64,000 nt of DNA, taken from positions 73,731,056 through 73,795,055 of the forward strand of contig NC_135506.1 in the NCBI RefSeq assembly GCF_052857255.1. The letters are read 5' to 3'. Every line of letters starts with the position of its first letter. Within the stretch, counting starts at the first letter, position 1. The notes beneath the pieces were generated by a model. It saw only the letters and a list, made by a program, of their open reading frames with translations. It made no database searches and was not told where the DNA came from. Positions 1 to 8,965 of this stretch are shown piece by piece. A program made the translations under genes and the position numbers. This DNA is from Amblyomma americanum (lineage: Eukaryota; Arthropoda; Arachnida; Ixodida; Ixodidae).

Positions 1-1
1 T

Positions 2-706
2 GTGCCGCAGATATTGTGTGTGGCAGAAGGTATCCCGGGATCTGGACAATTCCTCGCGCACAATCTCTCGAATCATATCAGCCATAGAATTTGGAGGACT
101 GGCTTCAACACTGGCTATAGAGGTGACATTGGCCAATCTTCCGAATTTAGAGGTGATTCGACGCAGCTTAAGAGCTTCAAATGTTCTGCAATGTTCTATA
201 ACGTCAGCGGTGGTGCTCAGGCTCTCTTTGCTAATCAGGAAATTGTAAACATCTTCCGCAATTCCTTTTAAAAGGTGGCCGACTTTGTCTTCTTCAAGCA
301 TTCTGGAGTTAACTAGCTTGCATAACTTTAAGATGGCTTCGATGTATGCCGTGCAAGTTTCTCCGGGTACTTGCGCGCGGTGAAGCAATGTCTGTTCCGC
401 ACGCTTCTTCTTTGCCGATTCATCCCCAAAATTTTTCTTTATCTCGGTCGTAAAGGTAGCCCATGAACTCAGTGTATCCTCATGATTGTCGAACCAGTCA
501 AGGGCAGTGGCGGCAAGGAAAAACACAACGTTAGCCAGTTTAGTAGCAGCGTTCCATCGATTGTATTTGCTCACCCGCTCGTAGTGTTTCAGCCACTCGT
601 CAACGTCCTCTTCAGGTTTTCCAAAAAATGTGCGGGGCTCTCGATAATGTGGCCAGTTGTTCGCTGTGGATAGCCCGGGTTGCTCAGCATTGTCGTCTCC
701 AGGCAT
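2..706 (-). CDS. gag polyprotein of a Ty3/gypsy-like element, partial, intact frame
   Basis: Gag forms the particle in which the element's RNA is copied. Reading from ATG at 706 (first Met after an in-frame TAA near 803) there are 235 codons without a stop to the window edge. Visible features: WPHYREPRTFFGK (residues 18-30), EDVDEWL (33-39), then an amphipathic capsid-like stretch with ATALDWFDN (about 66-74), GETCTAYIEAILKLCK and DKVGHLLKGI. These match the retrotransposon gag capsid family; no zinc knuckle has been reached yet. The N-terminal end lies just inside the LTR and PBS, as expected. No frameshift or stop is seen, unlike almost every other coding remnant here. A domesticated gag gene is possible but less likely with an LTR beside it. 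Confidence 0.8.
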   Translation of the reverse strand, partial: MPGDDNAEQPGLSTANNWPHYREPRTFFGKPEEDVDEWLKHYERVSKYNRWNAATKLANVVFFLAATALDWFDNHEDTLSSWATFTTEIKKNFGDESAKKKRAEQTLLHRAQVPGETCTAYIEAILKLCKLVNSRMLEEDKVGHLLKGIAEDVYNFLISKESLSTTADVIEHCRTFEALKLRRITSKFGRLANVTSIASVEASPPNSMADMIREIVREELSRSRDTFCHTQYLRH

Positions 707-777
707 GTCCGATGGCAGTGGTGGGAAGCCTGCGAGTCTACGGCTCCTTCGGTAGATGGAATGCTCCGTGGTCGATA

Positions 778-794
778 CCCGGCACCTCTCACCA
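778..794 (-). other. candidate primer-binding site
   Basis: Minus-strand TGGTGAGAGGTGCCGGG starts 3 nt after the LTR. It begins with TGG, complementary to a tRNA CCA end, and the following bases could pair with an acceptor strand and T-arm. I cannot name the tRNA. Confidence 0.45.
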
Positions 795-797
795 ACC

Positions 798-970
798 TGT
801 TACGTGCTTTGCACGCACGGGGGTTTATTCAAAGAGGGGACCGGTCGAAGCAGGATGGAAGCAGGAAGCCTAGCAGCGTCCTTCAGCTCTCTCTTTTTCT
901 TCCTCTTTCTCCGCGGGTCAGTCCTTCATCTTCTGCTTCTGCCGTCGAGGTTCTGTGGAAGCACGTTACA
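798..970 (-). repeat. 5' LTR, 173 bp
   Basis: On the minus strand it starts TGTAACGTGC and ends GCACGTAACA, near-perfect terminal inverted repeats with TG/CA ends. A polyadenylation signal AATAAA lies in the promoter-distal third (about 827-832). The LTR is unusually short. Only one LTR is visible, so its boundary rests on the terminal repeats and the PBS. Confidence 0.7.
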
Positions 971-989
971 ATATATATATATATATATA
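971..989. repeat. (AT)n microsatellite at duplication edge, copy 1
   Basis: About nine to ten AT units between the LTR and the start of duplicated sequence. The second copy (29,552-29,606) has about 27 units. Confidence 0.9.
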
Positions 990-1361
990 CCCGCGCGAGG
1001 CGACACCTCCTCTCCCTCTACCTCAGCGGAGCATATCTAGCGGAACGACCGGCGACGGCAGTGGCGTCGACGGTGGCGCCATCTGTTGGAGAGCGGCTGC
1101 GGCGTTGCTAGGAAACGGCGGCACAAGGTCGTTTGTCGGTCAGCGCATACAGCATACGCCTGCCTACATACGGCATACGGCGCGACGAGCGAAATGGCTC
1201 GCTGGCTGGCCTCGAAAAGCTTTCGTTTTAAAAATGCCTAGTACTGTGTGTGTGTCAGTGTGGCTATCTATAGAAACCGCCATCCGCTCGACCTCAAATC
1301 TATCCAGAGAGATGCTTTTTTCGACCAGGGCTAACCAGATCTAAGCCACTAGCATTTTTTA

Positions 1362-1654
1362 GGAAAAGATATAACGCAGTAACTGTCTCACATATCTCGG
1401 TGGGCACCCGAATTGCGCCGCAAGAGAAGGGATAAAGGAGATCGTGAAAGAACTACGGAAGAAAGAGGTGCCGTAGTGGAGGTCTCCGGAATAACTTAGG
1501 CCACCTGGGTAACTTCCTGCTACCTCACGGGACTGCACACGGGCGCCTTCTTGCATTTCGCCTCCATTAAAAGGCGGCCGCCGCGGTCCGGTTCGATCCC
1601 GGGTACTCCGGCTCAGTAGACGAGCGCCTTAAGCACTGAGCCACCGCGGCGGCG
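1362..1654 (-). mobile_element. Ruka-type tRNA-derived SINE, near full length
   Basis: Read on the minus strand: CCGCCGCGGTGGCTCAGTG (A-box region), a B box GGATCGAACC-like segment, the GGCGCCCGTGTGC linker, the CGGAGACCTCCACTAC block, and a 3' part ending near CTTTTCC. Known: Ruka is a Pol III-derived SINE of ixodid ticks mobilised by LINE machinery. Partner: 29,989-30,280. Confidence 0.85.
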
Positions 1655-1659
1655 TCACC

Positions 1660-2790
1660 TTTAAACCTTTTTCTTCTTTAGGGTTTAAGGCATAAGGGCT
1701 CCACAGTTGGGTATGAAAACCATGCAGCCTTTGGCAAAAGCTTTGCAATGGCGGGCACTTTCGGCGCAGATAGTACGTTTATTGGTGAACCTGCTTTAGA
1801 CATTTTGTCTAAGAACCTGGGGAATAGTGGAGTTCAATTTTCCAATACATGATGAGCACAATAATTGCTTATGTTATGAAGCATTAGTAGAATGGTTATC
1901 CATAAAATTATTGCGGTATAGACCGTCCTGCGTCATAACGTAAAAGTGGAGCGGTAAGAACGAGCGGCCTGTATTGGCAGTGCGTATCGATATTGATATC
2001 AGAGATGTGTTAGTAGCGCCGAATGAATATGTGTCATTCGTTCTACATTGTCTGGCACGGCCTGAATACGTGCGTAAAGCCCAATTGACGAAAAAGGAAA
2101 AGGTCTTACTTCGCAGTGAGCACCCGAACCCTGATATGAGAAAGGATTGAGAAAGAGGTCCCGGTGGGGAAGGCTGCGTATTACTTTAACAACTTTGGGA
2201 TATTTACGTCAATTTGAATAATTCTCGAAGCCAGTCAGAACTATCAGTGCGCGCTAGCCGTAAGTCACACAGGCTTGTTGCGCATGACATGCACAAATTA
2301 TGGGAAACATTACCGGGCACAGGCAGGGGTCTAGAATGCAAGAAAAGCAGAAACCAGAAAGTGTCACACAGGCGTGACACGCGCGCTGTGCGCACACACG
2401 CAATTTTTCTCAGTCTTCTCAGTAAATCTGACGGCTATTTACACGCTGTGGCTCTTACTCATTGAGCTAAGGTACCAGAGTTAATTATGACCTTGAGATT
2501 GTAGAAGCAGCTTAGTCCATCTAACCACACGCCCCTGCAGATATATTTAATTAAAGAAACAACATGCTGACTCAGCAGTCTGTGTCAGTTAAACTCAGAG
2601 TTTATTTAAGGAATAAAGGAAGTGTTACTAAGTGGGTAGTAACTAGCACCCATAGCAAAAAAATAGCAAGGGCTGCATTTATTAACTACTCCCTGAAGAG
2701 GGTACTGAATAGTGATATGAAAAGTAATAAAACGAAGCCATAGTAAGTGCGGCACTTATTACTTTATTCTTATCTTTTTTTAACAGTGCA
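1660..2790. other. no gene recognised; contains a diverged dispersed repeat
   Basis: No convincing coding sequence. About 1,800-1,960 resembles 13,915-14,060 (shared GAGCACAAT..TTGCTTA/ACTTG and CCGTCCTG..TCA(T/G)AACG blocks), so a dispersed repeat of unknown class lies at both sites. The remainder gave no recognisable signal. Partner: about 30,285-31,400. Confidence 0.4.
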
Positions 2791-2799
2791 GAAGCCAGA

Positions 2800-3830
2800 C
2801 ACGGGAGAAGGCAAATAAACCGAGCGTCATCTCTTTTCTGGAGTTGTGAAGCGTCAGCAACTTAGAAAAAGGAGGATCGATCTCTTCCAGCACAAAAGAC
2901 AACAATCAGGAGAAGCGAGTCACCCGGAACGAAAACGAAAGCAAAGACAATGCTCATTTAAAAGTTGAATACGGCGATAGCTGAAAATAAATCAGGAACA
3001 AATAACCAGACAACAGAATCCTAATAGCATGGTTGTCTGTCCTCAGGACATTGATAGAGATAGCACTGCCAATGAGAATGACGAAGAGCCTGCATGCAGA
3101 CGCAAGAAAGCGAAAATAGAAAAGGTAGAAGTGAAACTAACACTAAAGTAGCCTCGGCTCCCACAAAAATGGCGGAATGAATTTCGCGCATTTAAGATCT
3201 TAGTATGGTACAACTTTCCGCTTCGAATAGAGTAATGAAAGGAGCTTACAAGGTTCTGTATCCGGAGATTAACCCGGATATGCAACAGAACTCCGGTATA
3301 AATTACCCCATCAGTCAACAGTCTGGAGTAATAAAAGGCAAAGTACACTCAGTTGCCTATGCTGCAGAACTTAAAGCAACACCGTTAGCTTGCCATAAGC
3401 AATAGGGTGCAGACAAAGATGGCTGAGTCAAAATTCAATTTACTGTCTAGCAATTGAACGCCAGGAGATTCACATCAACACGCAGGGTCTTAGAATTGCA
3501 AATTAAAAATTATGCGGAAGAAAAAGCGGATGCCATCGCAAACCAAAAAATCAGAGCGGAAGTTAATATCCCTGGCCACTCAGTCTTTGAAAAATAAGAA
3601 GGCGAAGCATCTCAAAACAAAATAGCCATTCAGGTGCACGAAAACTTAACGCCTGAAGAAGTCGACTTGGGGTACGACATTGAAGCACACGAGTTCATTA
3701 AAACTTCACCTAACAAGCGCACTGGAAAACCACGTATGTACATATTGACTGTATGCACATCTCCTGGGGACCGAAGTGAGGCGATAGCGAAACTTTCAGA
3801 CCAACGCGTAATATAGCCAAATGATTGTGG
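2800..3830 (+). pseudogene. degenerate coding remnant, possibly a retroelement ORF1, copy 1
   Basis: Basic and heptad-rich fragments in several frames. Fragments such as LTPEEVDLGYDIEAHEFI and SPNKRTGKPRMYILTV (3,650-3,780) keep a coherent frame of about 60 codons ending at 3,816. The partner in copy 2 preserves a coiled-coil-like stretch, LRRLAEQIKSLKQKLN, that a 34-bp deletion removed here. A coiled coil followed by a basic region suggests ORF1 of a LINE, but I do not recognise the family and no RT lies immediately downstream. Confidence 0.3.
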
Positions 3831-4001
3831 TCCGGCACTAACACGCTCTACACCTTGCGTGGCGATATACGAACAACAGTAAAAAAAATGCTGATGGCCT
3901 AGCTCTGTTAGGCCAAATATACGTAGCGAAAGCGCGGAAACTTTTGCATCAGGTGAGTACATTTACTAGATGCGCGTTTAGTCATGGCTCCATATTGAGC
4001 G

Positions 4002-4069
4002 GTCGTGGCGGAGCGGTAGCGTCTCCGCCTCATATTCCAAAGGCCGTGATTCGATTCCGAGCCTCGGCA
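4002..4069 (+). tRNA. tRNA-like cloverleaf (SINE head or tRNA pseudogene), copy 1
   Basis: The acceptor strands GTCGTGG and CCTCGGC pair at 6 of 7 positions. An A-box-like TGGCGGAGCGGTAGCG and a B-box-like GATTCGATTCC are correctly spaced, and a run of T at about 4,073-4,081 could terminate Pol III. The anticodon arm GCCT...AGGC is irregular (loop too long), so no isotype is assigned. More likely a SINE head or relic than a working tRNA. In copy 2 (32,672-32,739) the acceptor is further damaged. Confidence 0.4.
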
Positions 4070-4169
4070 CATGTTTTTTTTTATTCAGTTTGTGTGCGGT
4101 GGGTTTCAGTGGCTTATATAGATTCCATCACCGAAAAGGTAGGTTAGCGGTTAAGCGCAGGCTGTTAAG

Positions 4170-4490
4170 GCATGTTTATACTCTGGCGCAACGCGCGCGC
4201 GTGCGCTGCACGTCGACGTCACGTCGGCCAAACCGTGACCCTCCAAAACTCCAACGGCGCTTGACCGCCGACGTGTTCAGCGGCTTCGGCGCACTATGGC
4301 CGCTCTAGCGCAGACTTGGAGCATGTCTCTATTTCCCGCGGAGTGCACCAGCCGCTGCCGGCCCGGCCAGACTGGTTCGGCTCTGCGGCGATGCGCGCGT
4401 TGTGACGTCATGTGCCTCCTCGGAGCACCGCCACGGCGAAATCTCAAGTTCGCTGCCTGTAAAGCTTTCGCTTTAAAAGGTAACGCATTA
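4170..4490. repeat. GC-rich dispersed repeat with CRE-like site and terminal hairpin
   Basis: GC-rich block containing GTGACGTCATGTGCC near 4,400, then GGAGCACCGCCACGGCGAAAT, ending in a hairpin (minus strand AAAGCGAAAGCTTT, about 4,460-4,474). Its right half recurs at 8,340-8,450, 33,060-33,150 and 38,030-38,120. Possibly the end of a non-autonomous DNA element; no transposase seen. Confidence 0.55.
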
Positions 4491-4708
4491 TAGGAAATGG
4501 CCCAGACGTTGGAGATGTGACTCCTTATGAACTGAGATAGAGTCAATAGGACAGGTACAAGCGGAATAAGGTGTGTCCCGCCAGACTCAATGTCCACAAG
4601 AAATATTAGCCAAGTGACTTGGAGGGATAGAGAGTGAAATATTGAAATATGGGGATTGGTCTTTATATTCTGAATACTGTTGTAAAAGCCATGGGACACA
4701 AAAATGAA

Positions 4709-5285
4709 AATTGGTTTTTGTGAAAAGCCCCGCCGCGGTGGCTCAGTGGTTAGGGTGCTCGACTACTGATCCGGAGTTCCCGGGTTCGAACCCCACCACG
4801 CCGGCTGCGTTTTCATGGAGGAAAAACGCTAAGGCGCCCGTGTGCTATGCGATGTCAGTGCACGTTAAAGATCCCCAGGTGGTCGAAATTATTCCGGAGC
4901 CCTCCACTACGGCCCCTCATCTTCCTTTCTTCTTTCACTCCCTCCTTTATCTCTTCCCTTACGGCGCGGTTCAGGTGTCCAACGATATATGAGACAGATA
5001 CTGCGCCATTTCCTTTCCCCAAAAGACCAATTATTATTGTTATATTGCAAATAAAATGGCGGAGTATCTGTCTCACATATCGGCTGACACCTGAACCGCT
5101 TCAAGGGAAGAGATAAAAGGTGGGTGAAAGAAGAAATGAAAAAAAAGGTCCCGTTGTGGAGGGCTCCGGAATGATTTCGGCCGCCTGGGGATCTTTAACG
5201 TGCACAGACATCGCACAGCACGCGGGCGCCTTTGTGTTGCGCCTCCATTGAAACACTGCCGCCGCGGTCGGGTTCGAACTAAGGC
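4709..5285 (-). mobile_element. Ruka-type SINE (minus) split by a younger Ruka
   Basis: The minus-strand 3' end (AATTGGTTTTTGTG at 4,709-4,726) is separated from the rest (5,046-5,285) by the plus-strand Ruka at 4,727-5,045. The tRNA-like 5' part stops at GTTCGAACT near 5,280. In copy 2 the same minus-strand SINE is uninterrupted at about 33,369-33,612. Confidence 0.8.
4727..5045 (+). mobile_element. Ruka-type SINE, full length, private to copy 1
   Basis: Complete plus-strand copy: CCGCCGCGGTGGCTCAGTGG head, B box GGTTCGAACCC, linker GGCGCCCGTGTGC, the GATCCCCAGGTGGTCGAAA block, pyrimidine-rich stretch, then ATATATGAGACAGATACTGC and an (ATT)n tail. Flanks TGAAAA (4,721-4,726) and TGCAAA (5,046-5,051) may be a diverged target-site duplication. 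Copy 2 has the empty site at about 33,381-33,390, so the insertion postdates the duplication or was lost cleanly there. Confidence 0.85.
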
Positions 5286-5375
5286 GGCAGCATTTCAATG
5301 GAGGCGATACCGGCTTTACGGCGGGATTCAGGTGCGCAACTAGAAATGTGAGACAGTTACGTGTGATTTCCTTTC
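5281..5375 (+). repeat. Ruka-derived fragment with internal deletion
   Basis: GGCGGCAGCATTTCAATGGAGG (tRNA/linker junction) fuses directly to CGGCGGGATTCAGGTGC and GAAATGTGAGACAGTTAC (3' part), so the middle is missing. Partner: 33,613-33,700. Confidence 0.55.
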
Positions 5376-5379
5376 TTAA

Positions 5380-5780
5380 AGTGCATTTTCACTTTTTCTC
5401 ATTTCTTCACCAGTTCTTTTATTTGATTTCATAAGAGTGGTTAGTTGGGAACCACAAGGGTATAAAAAGCTATGCACCAAACTGAGGCTCGATCGTTTTG
5501 GATATTCCTTGAATGAGAGCGAATAATCAAGGTTGAAAATAGAAGCCTTGAGAATTAAGAGGGCCTCTTCGATCGCCGTTACTGAAATAAAAAAAGGCGC
5601 ACCTGTCTGGAAATGGTGATGGTAATCCAAAATAGGTTTCTCCCTTTTTCTGCTGCGGTCTTCGGTGCAAGGTTTTTCCATCCTTATTAACAGCGTTAAT
5701 ACTCTCCTTCTGCAGAAAATACGGCGCCGTCATCGCCAACGTTATGAAAAAATCTCCGGAGAAGCAACCTAATGGGTCCC
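5380..5780. other. no gene recognised
   Basis: AT-rich sequence shared with copy 2 (33,705-34,115). Short open frames here show no family motifs. Confidence 0.4.
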
Positions 5781-5789
5781 CTCAAGTGT

Positions 5790-6010
5790 GACATAGGCTG
5801 GTGCCGTCATCAAAACCTGCCCACCGGATTGTGACCAAACTGACCATCGTGGCAGCTGGTATTTAAATTAGTGATTGGTCGCGAGAGGTTTCTCGGAAAT
5901 AGGAGCATGCGTCGCACAAGCCCCACCAGAGGGAGCGCGTGCTATCGCTGGGCAGTCGCTCATCGCTTAACCGCTGCACCACTGCGCAATGTGTGCTATG
6001 AGGACTCCCA
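5790..6010 (-). mobile_element. tRNA-derived SINE, family with GCGCAGTGGT head
   Basis: On the minus strand a tRNA-like head GCGCAGTGGTGCAGCGGTTAAGC (A-box region) near 5,965-5,987 leads into a body shared with 8,455-8,715 and 54,525-54,840 (CTCCCTCTGGTGGGGCTTG, CCACGATGGTCAGTTTGG). In copy 2 its head is gone, replaced by a LINE at 34,246. Distinct from Ruka. Confidence 0.6.
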
Positions 6011-6535
6011 GGGTCCTATAAATTAAGTCGAGAATCTCCAATTCTGCATTCATGAGCATAAACGAGTTGACACTATCGTTTCATACAGTCAAGGCGGAGC
6101 TTATGTGTCCCCTCCAATGTTTGCTGTTGTGACTATGGCGGTCTGTTCTTGCCCTTATAGGGTTGTTTTTCGGCGCTGTCTTTTCACGCCGTTATTGTTC
6201 CGTTTATATTTTGGAAATTTTTTCCGCCTCAAGCACCCCCTTCACTGCCCTTGGCGGATGGCATTGCAAAAAAACTGGCTTAATTCCAATTTTTCTCCCG
6301 GTCTTTGTGTTTCGCCCGTTATCCTGCTTGTGGCTAGTTCGTTTTCGGTCTCGTTCCGCTGTGCAAAATTTTCGCCTTCCGCACCCTTCATTTTCCTAAA
6401 GGCGCATTTCTTAGGCGACATTTCCTCGTGCCAGGCTTTTGAGGGGACATGCTAAACCTGAAAGATTTCGCGCCAAGCTTTTGTTGACTTAACAATGAAA
6501 ACATCAAGAGTTGTCACACCAAATCACCGTTAGTG
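6011..6535. other. no gene recognised
   Basis: Bases 5,908-6,293 have no counterpart in copy 2, where a LINE replaces them; 6,294 onward matches 35,960 onward. Frames of 60-116 codons here have no recognisable domain. Confidence 0.4.
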
Positions 6536-6539
6536 TCCG

Positions 6540-6765
6540 AGGTATAATTCTCTGATTGGTAGAGAGAGGTGACCTAATGTCGTGACGTCATCACAACCTG
6601 ACTACCGCATAATGCGCTAACTGCGCAATGTGGCAGGTGGTAGTTATATAATGCATAGTCGAGAGAGGTTACGTGACCTTGTAGCGTCATCACAACCTGC
6701 CCACTGGGTTGGGAGCAACCTACTGCCTAGACGGAAACCTAGATCGAGAATCGAAATCAATAATC
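6540..6765 (-). repeat. degenerate copies of the GCGCAGTGGT-type SINE
   Basis: Two partial units repeat the CGTCATCACAACCTG(A/C)C(T/C)AC block (6,588-6,606 and 6,688-6,706) and GAGAGAGGT, as in the SINE bodies at 5,790 and 8,455. Partner: about 36,215-36,425. Confidence 0.45.
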
Positions 6766-6856
6766 GCAAAATAAGTGTGATATATGGAAAGGTTGGCACT
6801 TGCAACGGTAGCGGATACTTGGTTATGCAGCTAGCAGTCAGAATATTTGATTGATT

Positions 6857-7080
6857 TATGGGGGTTTAACGCCCCAGAGCGACTGAGACAATGAAAGATG
6901 CCGCAGTGAAGGGCTCCGGAAATTTCGACCACCTGGGGTTTTTTAACCTGCACAGACATCGTACAGTACACGGGCCTCTAACATTGAAAAAAAGAGAATT
7001 TTCGCCTGCATCGAAATTCGACCGCCACGGCCAGGGTCAAACCCGCGTTTTTCGTGCTGCAGCTGAGTGCCAAAACGCTG
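6857..7080 (-). mobile_element. tRNA-derived SINE, GGGGTTTAACG family
   Basis: The plus strand reads GGGGGTTTAACGCCCCAGAGCG, then a block similar to Ruka's (GAAGGGCTCCGGAAATTTCG, ACGGGCCTCTA) and a minus-strand tRNA-like head around 7,020-7,075. This 3' sequence differs from Ruka, so it is a related but separate family. Partner: 36,531-36,750. Confidence 0.65.
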
Positions 7081-7084
7081 AGAC

Positions 7085-7970
7085 GACACGAACGCTCGTG
7101 TCGTCTTATGTTTCTTCCTCTTGTCCTGTGTTTCGCGCTACTTAAAGATGAATATATTCCAACTCGCCCAGTTTTACTGTTCTCGTCAGTCCGAATGTTC
7201 AATTAGAATTGTGGTTTAGGCTTTGTAGGGTTGTGTTTAGTAATCGTGTGGATTTTGTAGTTCATGGACCTAAAATTGCAAAGAACCCAGCGCATACACG
7301 CACAGAAGTTGCAACACAAGCTGCTGCGACAGATTTGAAACATAACGAAATCGCAGTCTACTTTTAAGGTGACTTAAGCGTCCCCAGAGTTCTAACCCGA
7401 TTCTCCCGTCTGTAGAAAATCCGCCGTCGTCGTTGTGAGCCAAAAATTAATGTAGATTAGCTCAGCTAATCCAGCATACACAATGCGAAAGACGTCGGCG
7501 TTCACTGGGTTCTTTGGCGTTGACAATGTTCTAGGCGGGACGGCTTTGGGCAAAGGAAGGGCGGATGACTCCCTGGATAAGCCAACGCCTCATTCCTGCT
7601 CTGGCTCAAGTGGCGGGCGTGAGAGAGATGTGGCGTGAATCCATTAGCGCTGACAGCGTTGTGGCTGACATGCGGTGCTGCAGCAATAGCTATGCCGCAG
7701 CGTTCATTTGGTGATGAATCTCTCGGGATCCACCATTGGCTGCATGCCACCTCCTAAGGTGAGAGGGAGGGTGTGCTGCATATCCAGTGTGCGGAACGAA
7801 ATCAAAGCAGGCTTTTGCAGTTGGACACCAACGCCGCGCACATGAAACCGAGATTGAGCTCTCCACTGACCCACGGAGCGGTTTGTGCGCCTTTTCTTTC
7901 GTGAAAATGAATGGACTTTAAAAAGAAGTCGTCGCCAATGGACTCTATGAACTCCGTCTACTCACTTGTT
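7085..7970. other. no gene recognised
   Basis: Shared with copy 2 (about 36,755-37,640). A small inverted motif GACGACACGA/TCGTGTCGTC lies at about 7,080-7,106. Nothing else is identifiable. Confidence 0.4.
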
Positions 7971-7974
7971 TTGT

Positions 7975-8225
7975 TTGGTTTTTGAGGAAAGGAAATGGCA
8001 CAGTAACTGTTTCACATATCTCGGTGGACACCCGAACCGCACCGTAATAGAAGGAATAAAGGAGGGAGGGAAAGAAGAGGAAACTGAAAGTTGAACCTCT
8101 TTCTTCCTTGCTCATTTGACTCCCTCCTTTATCCCTTCGCTTACGGCGTGGTTCAGGTGTCCGCCGATATATGAGACAGATACTGCGAAATTTTTATTCC
8201 GCGAAAACCAATCATTATTTGTTAT
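7975..8225. repeat. head-to-head pair of Ruka 3' ends
   Basis: 7,975-8,095 is the minus-strand 3' third of Ruka (GGTTTTTGAGGAAAGGAAAT ... GGAGGGAGGGAAAGAAGAG). 8,096-8,225 is a plus-strand 3' third (CTCCCTCCTTTATCCCTTCG ... GAGACAGATACTGCG). The two form an imperfect palindrome lacking both tRNA heads. Partner: 37,643-37,890. Confidence 0.7.
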
Positions 8226-8234
8226 TAAAATTTA

Positions 8235-8455
8235 AAGTTGGATTTTGAGGAAAGGCGCAGCGCTGCCCAGCAGCCGAGCACCTGTGGCTTGGTGCTACTA
8301 GTGGCGCATGCGCCGTAGTCACGAGGAAGCGAGAGAAAAAAAGAGAAATATCCGCGGCGAGGCACGCATTGTGACGTCATGTGCCTAATCGGAGCACTGC
8401 TACGGTGAAATCGCAAATTGGCGGCCCGTAAAAAGCTTTCTCTTTAAAAGCAACG
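8235..8455. repeat. GC-rich dispersed repeat with CRE-like site
   Basis: Contains TTGTGACGTCATGTGCC and a degenerate terminal AAAAGCTTTCTCTTTAAAAG, homologous to the right half of the block at 4,170-4,490. Partner: 37,905-38,120. Confidence 0.5.
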
Positions 8456-8715
8456 GTACGGTTGCCACCTAGTCGGTACCATCAAAACGAGGCCATTGTG
8501 GCCGGTGCAATCTGCCCATCAGATTCCGAGCAAACTACCCATCGTTGCCATCTGGCGGTTAAATCAATGACTGTTCGCAAGAAAATGCTCGCAGAGCAAT
8601 GGGAGACTCACAAGCCCCACCAGTGGCTGTGCTTGAAACAGCCACAAATGAGAGCAGTGGCGCAGGACTTAACCACTGCACCATAGCGCCAGGGCTCTTA
8701 TAAGCTCTCCCCGCT
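8455..8715 (-). mobile_element. tRNA-derived SINE, GCGCAGTGGT-type
   Basis: The minus-strand head CTGGCGCTATGGTGCAGTGG near 8,678-8,697 is followed by TTAAGTCC and the body with CCACTGGTGGGGCTTGTG. Partner: 38,115-38,365. Confidence 0.6.
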
Positions 8716-8799
8716 ATATAGTAATGTAAAGTTGGGAATCACCCTGTCGGCAAACTAATACGGAAGGGTCATAGTAATGCTATCGCGTCATACCCGTAA

Positions 8800-8965
8800 C
8801 CCACCGCGGTGGATCAGTGGGTAAGGCGCTCGGCTACTGAGCCCGAGTACCCAGTTTAGAACCCGACCGCGGTGGCCGCGTTTCGAGGGAGGCGAAACAG
8901 AAAGGCGCCCGTGTGCTGTGCGATGTCAGTGCACGTTAAACATCTCAAGCGGTGAAAATTATTGA
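8800..8965 (+). mobile_element. Ruka-type SINE, 5' half only
   Basis: CCGCGGTGGATCAGTGGGT head, a damaged B box (AGTTTAGAACCC), linker GGCGCCCGTGTGCTGTGCG, ending near GTGCACGTTAAACAT. The 3' half is missing. Partner: 38,462-38,625. Confidence 0.7.

Larger units (their letters stand above)
1..970 (-). mobile_element. Ty3/gypsy-like LTR retrotransposon, 5' portion (runs off window)
   Basis: Seen: on the minus strand, in order, a 173-bp terminal element with TG...CA ends, a candidate primer-binding site 3 nt inside it, a leader of about 70 bp, and an unbroken gag-type reading frame that continues past base 1. Known: this order (LTR, PBS, gag) is that of LTR retrotransposons, and the gag motifs resemble Ty3/gypsy elements of arthropods. 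The outer LTR end abuts an (AT)n microsatellite at 971-989, probably the insertion target. Pol and the 3' LTR would lie left of the window. The unbroken frame suggests a fairly young insertion. The counterpart position in the second duplicate (29,551) has no LTR. Confidence 0.8.

Noticed and set aside
4729..4805. tRNA gene calls at Ruka heads (CCGCGGTGGCTCAGTGG...GGTTCGAACCC)
   Set aside because: The A and B boxes belong to the SINE promoter. The anticodon arm is degenerate and the sequence continues into the Ruka body.
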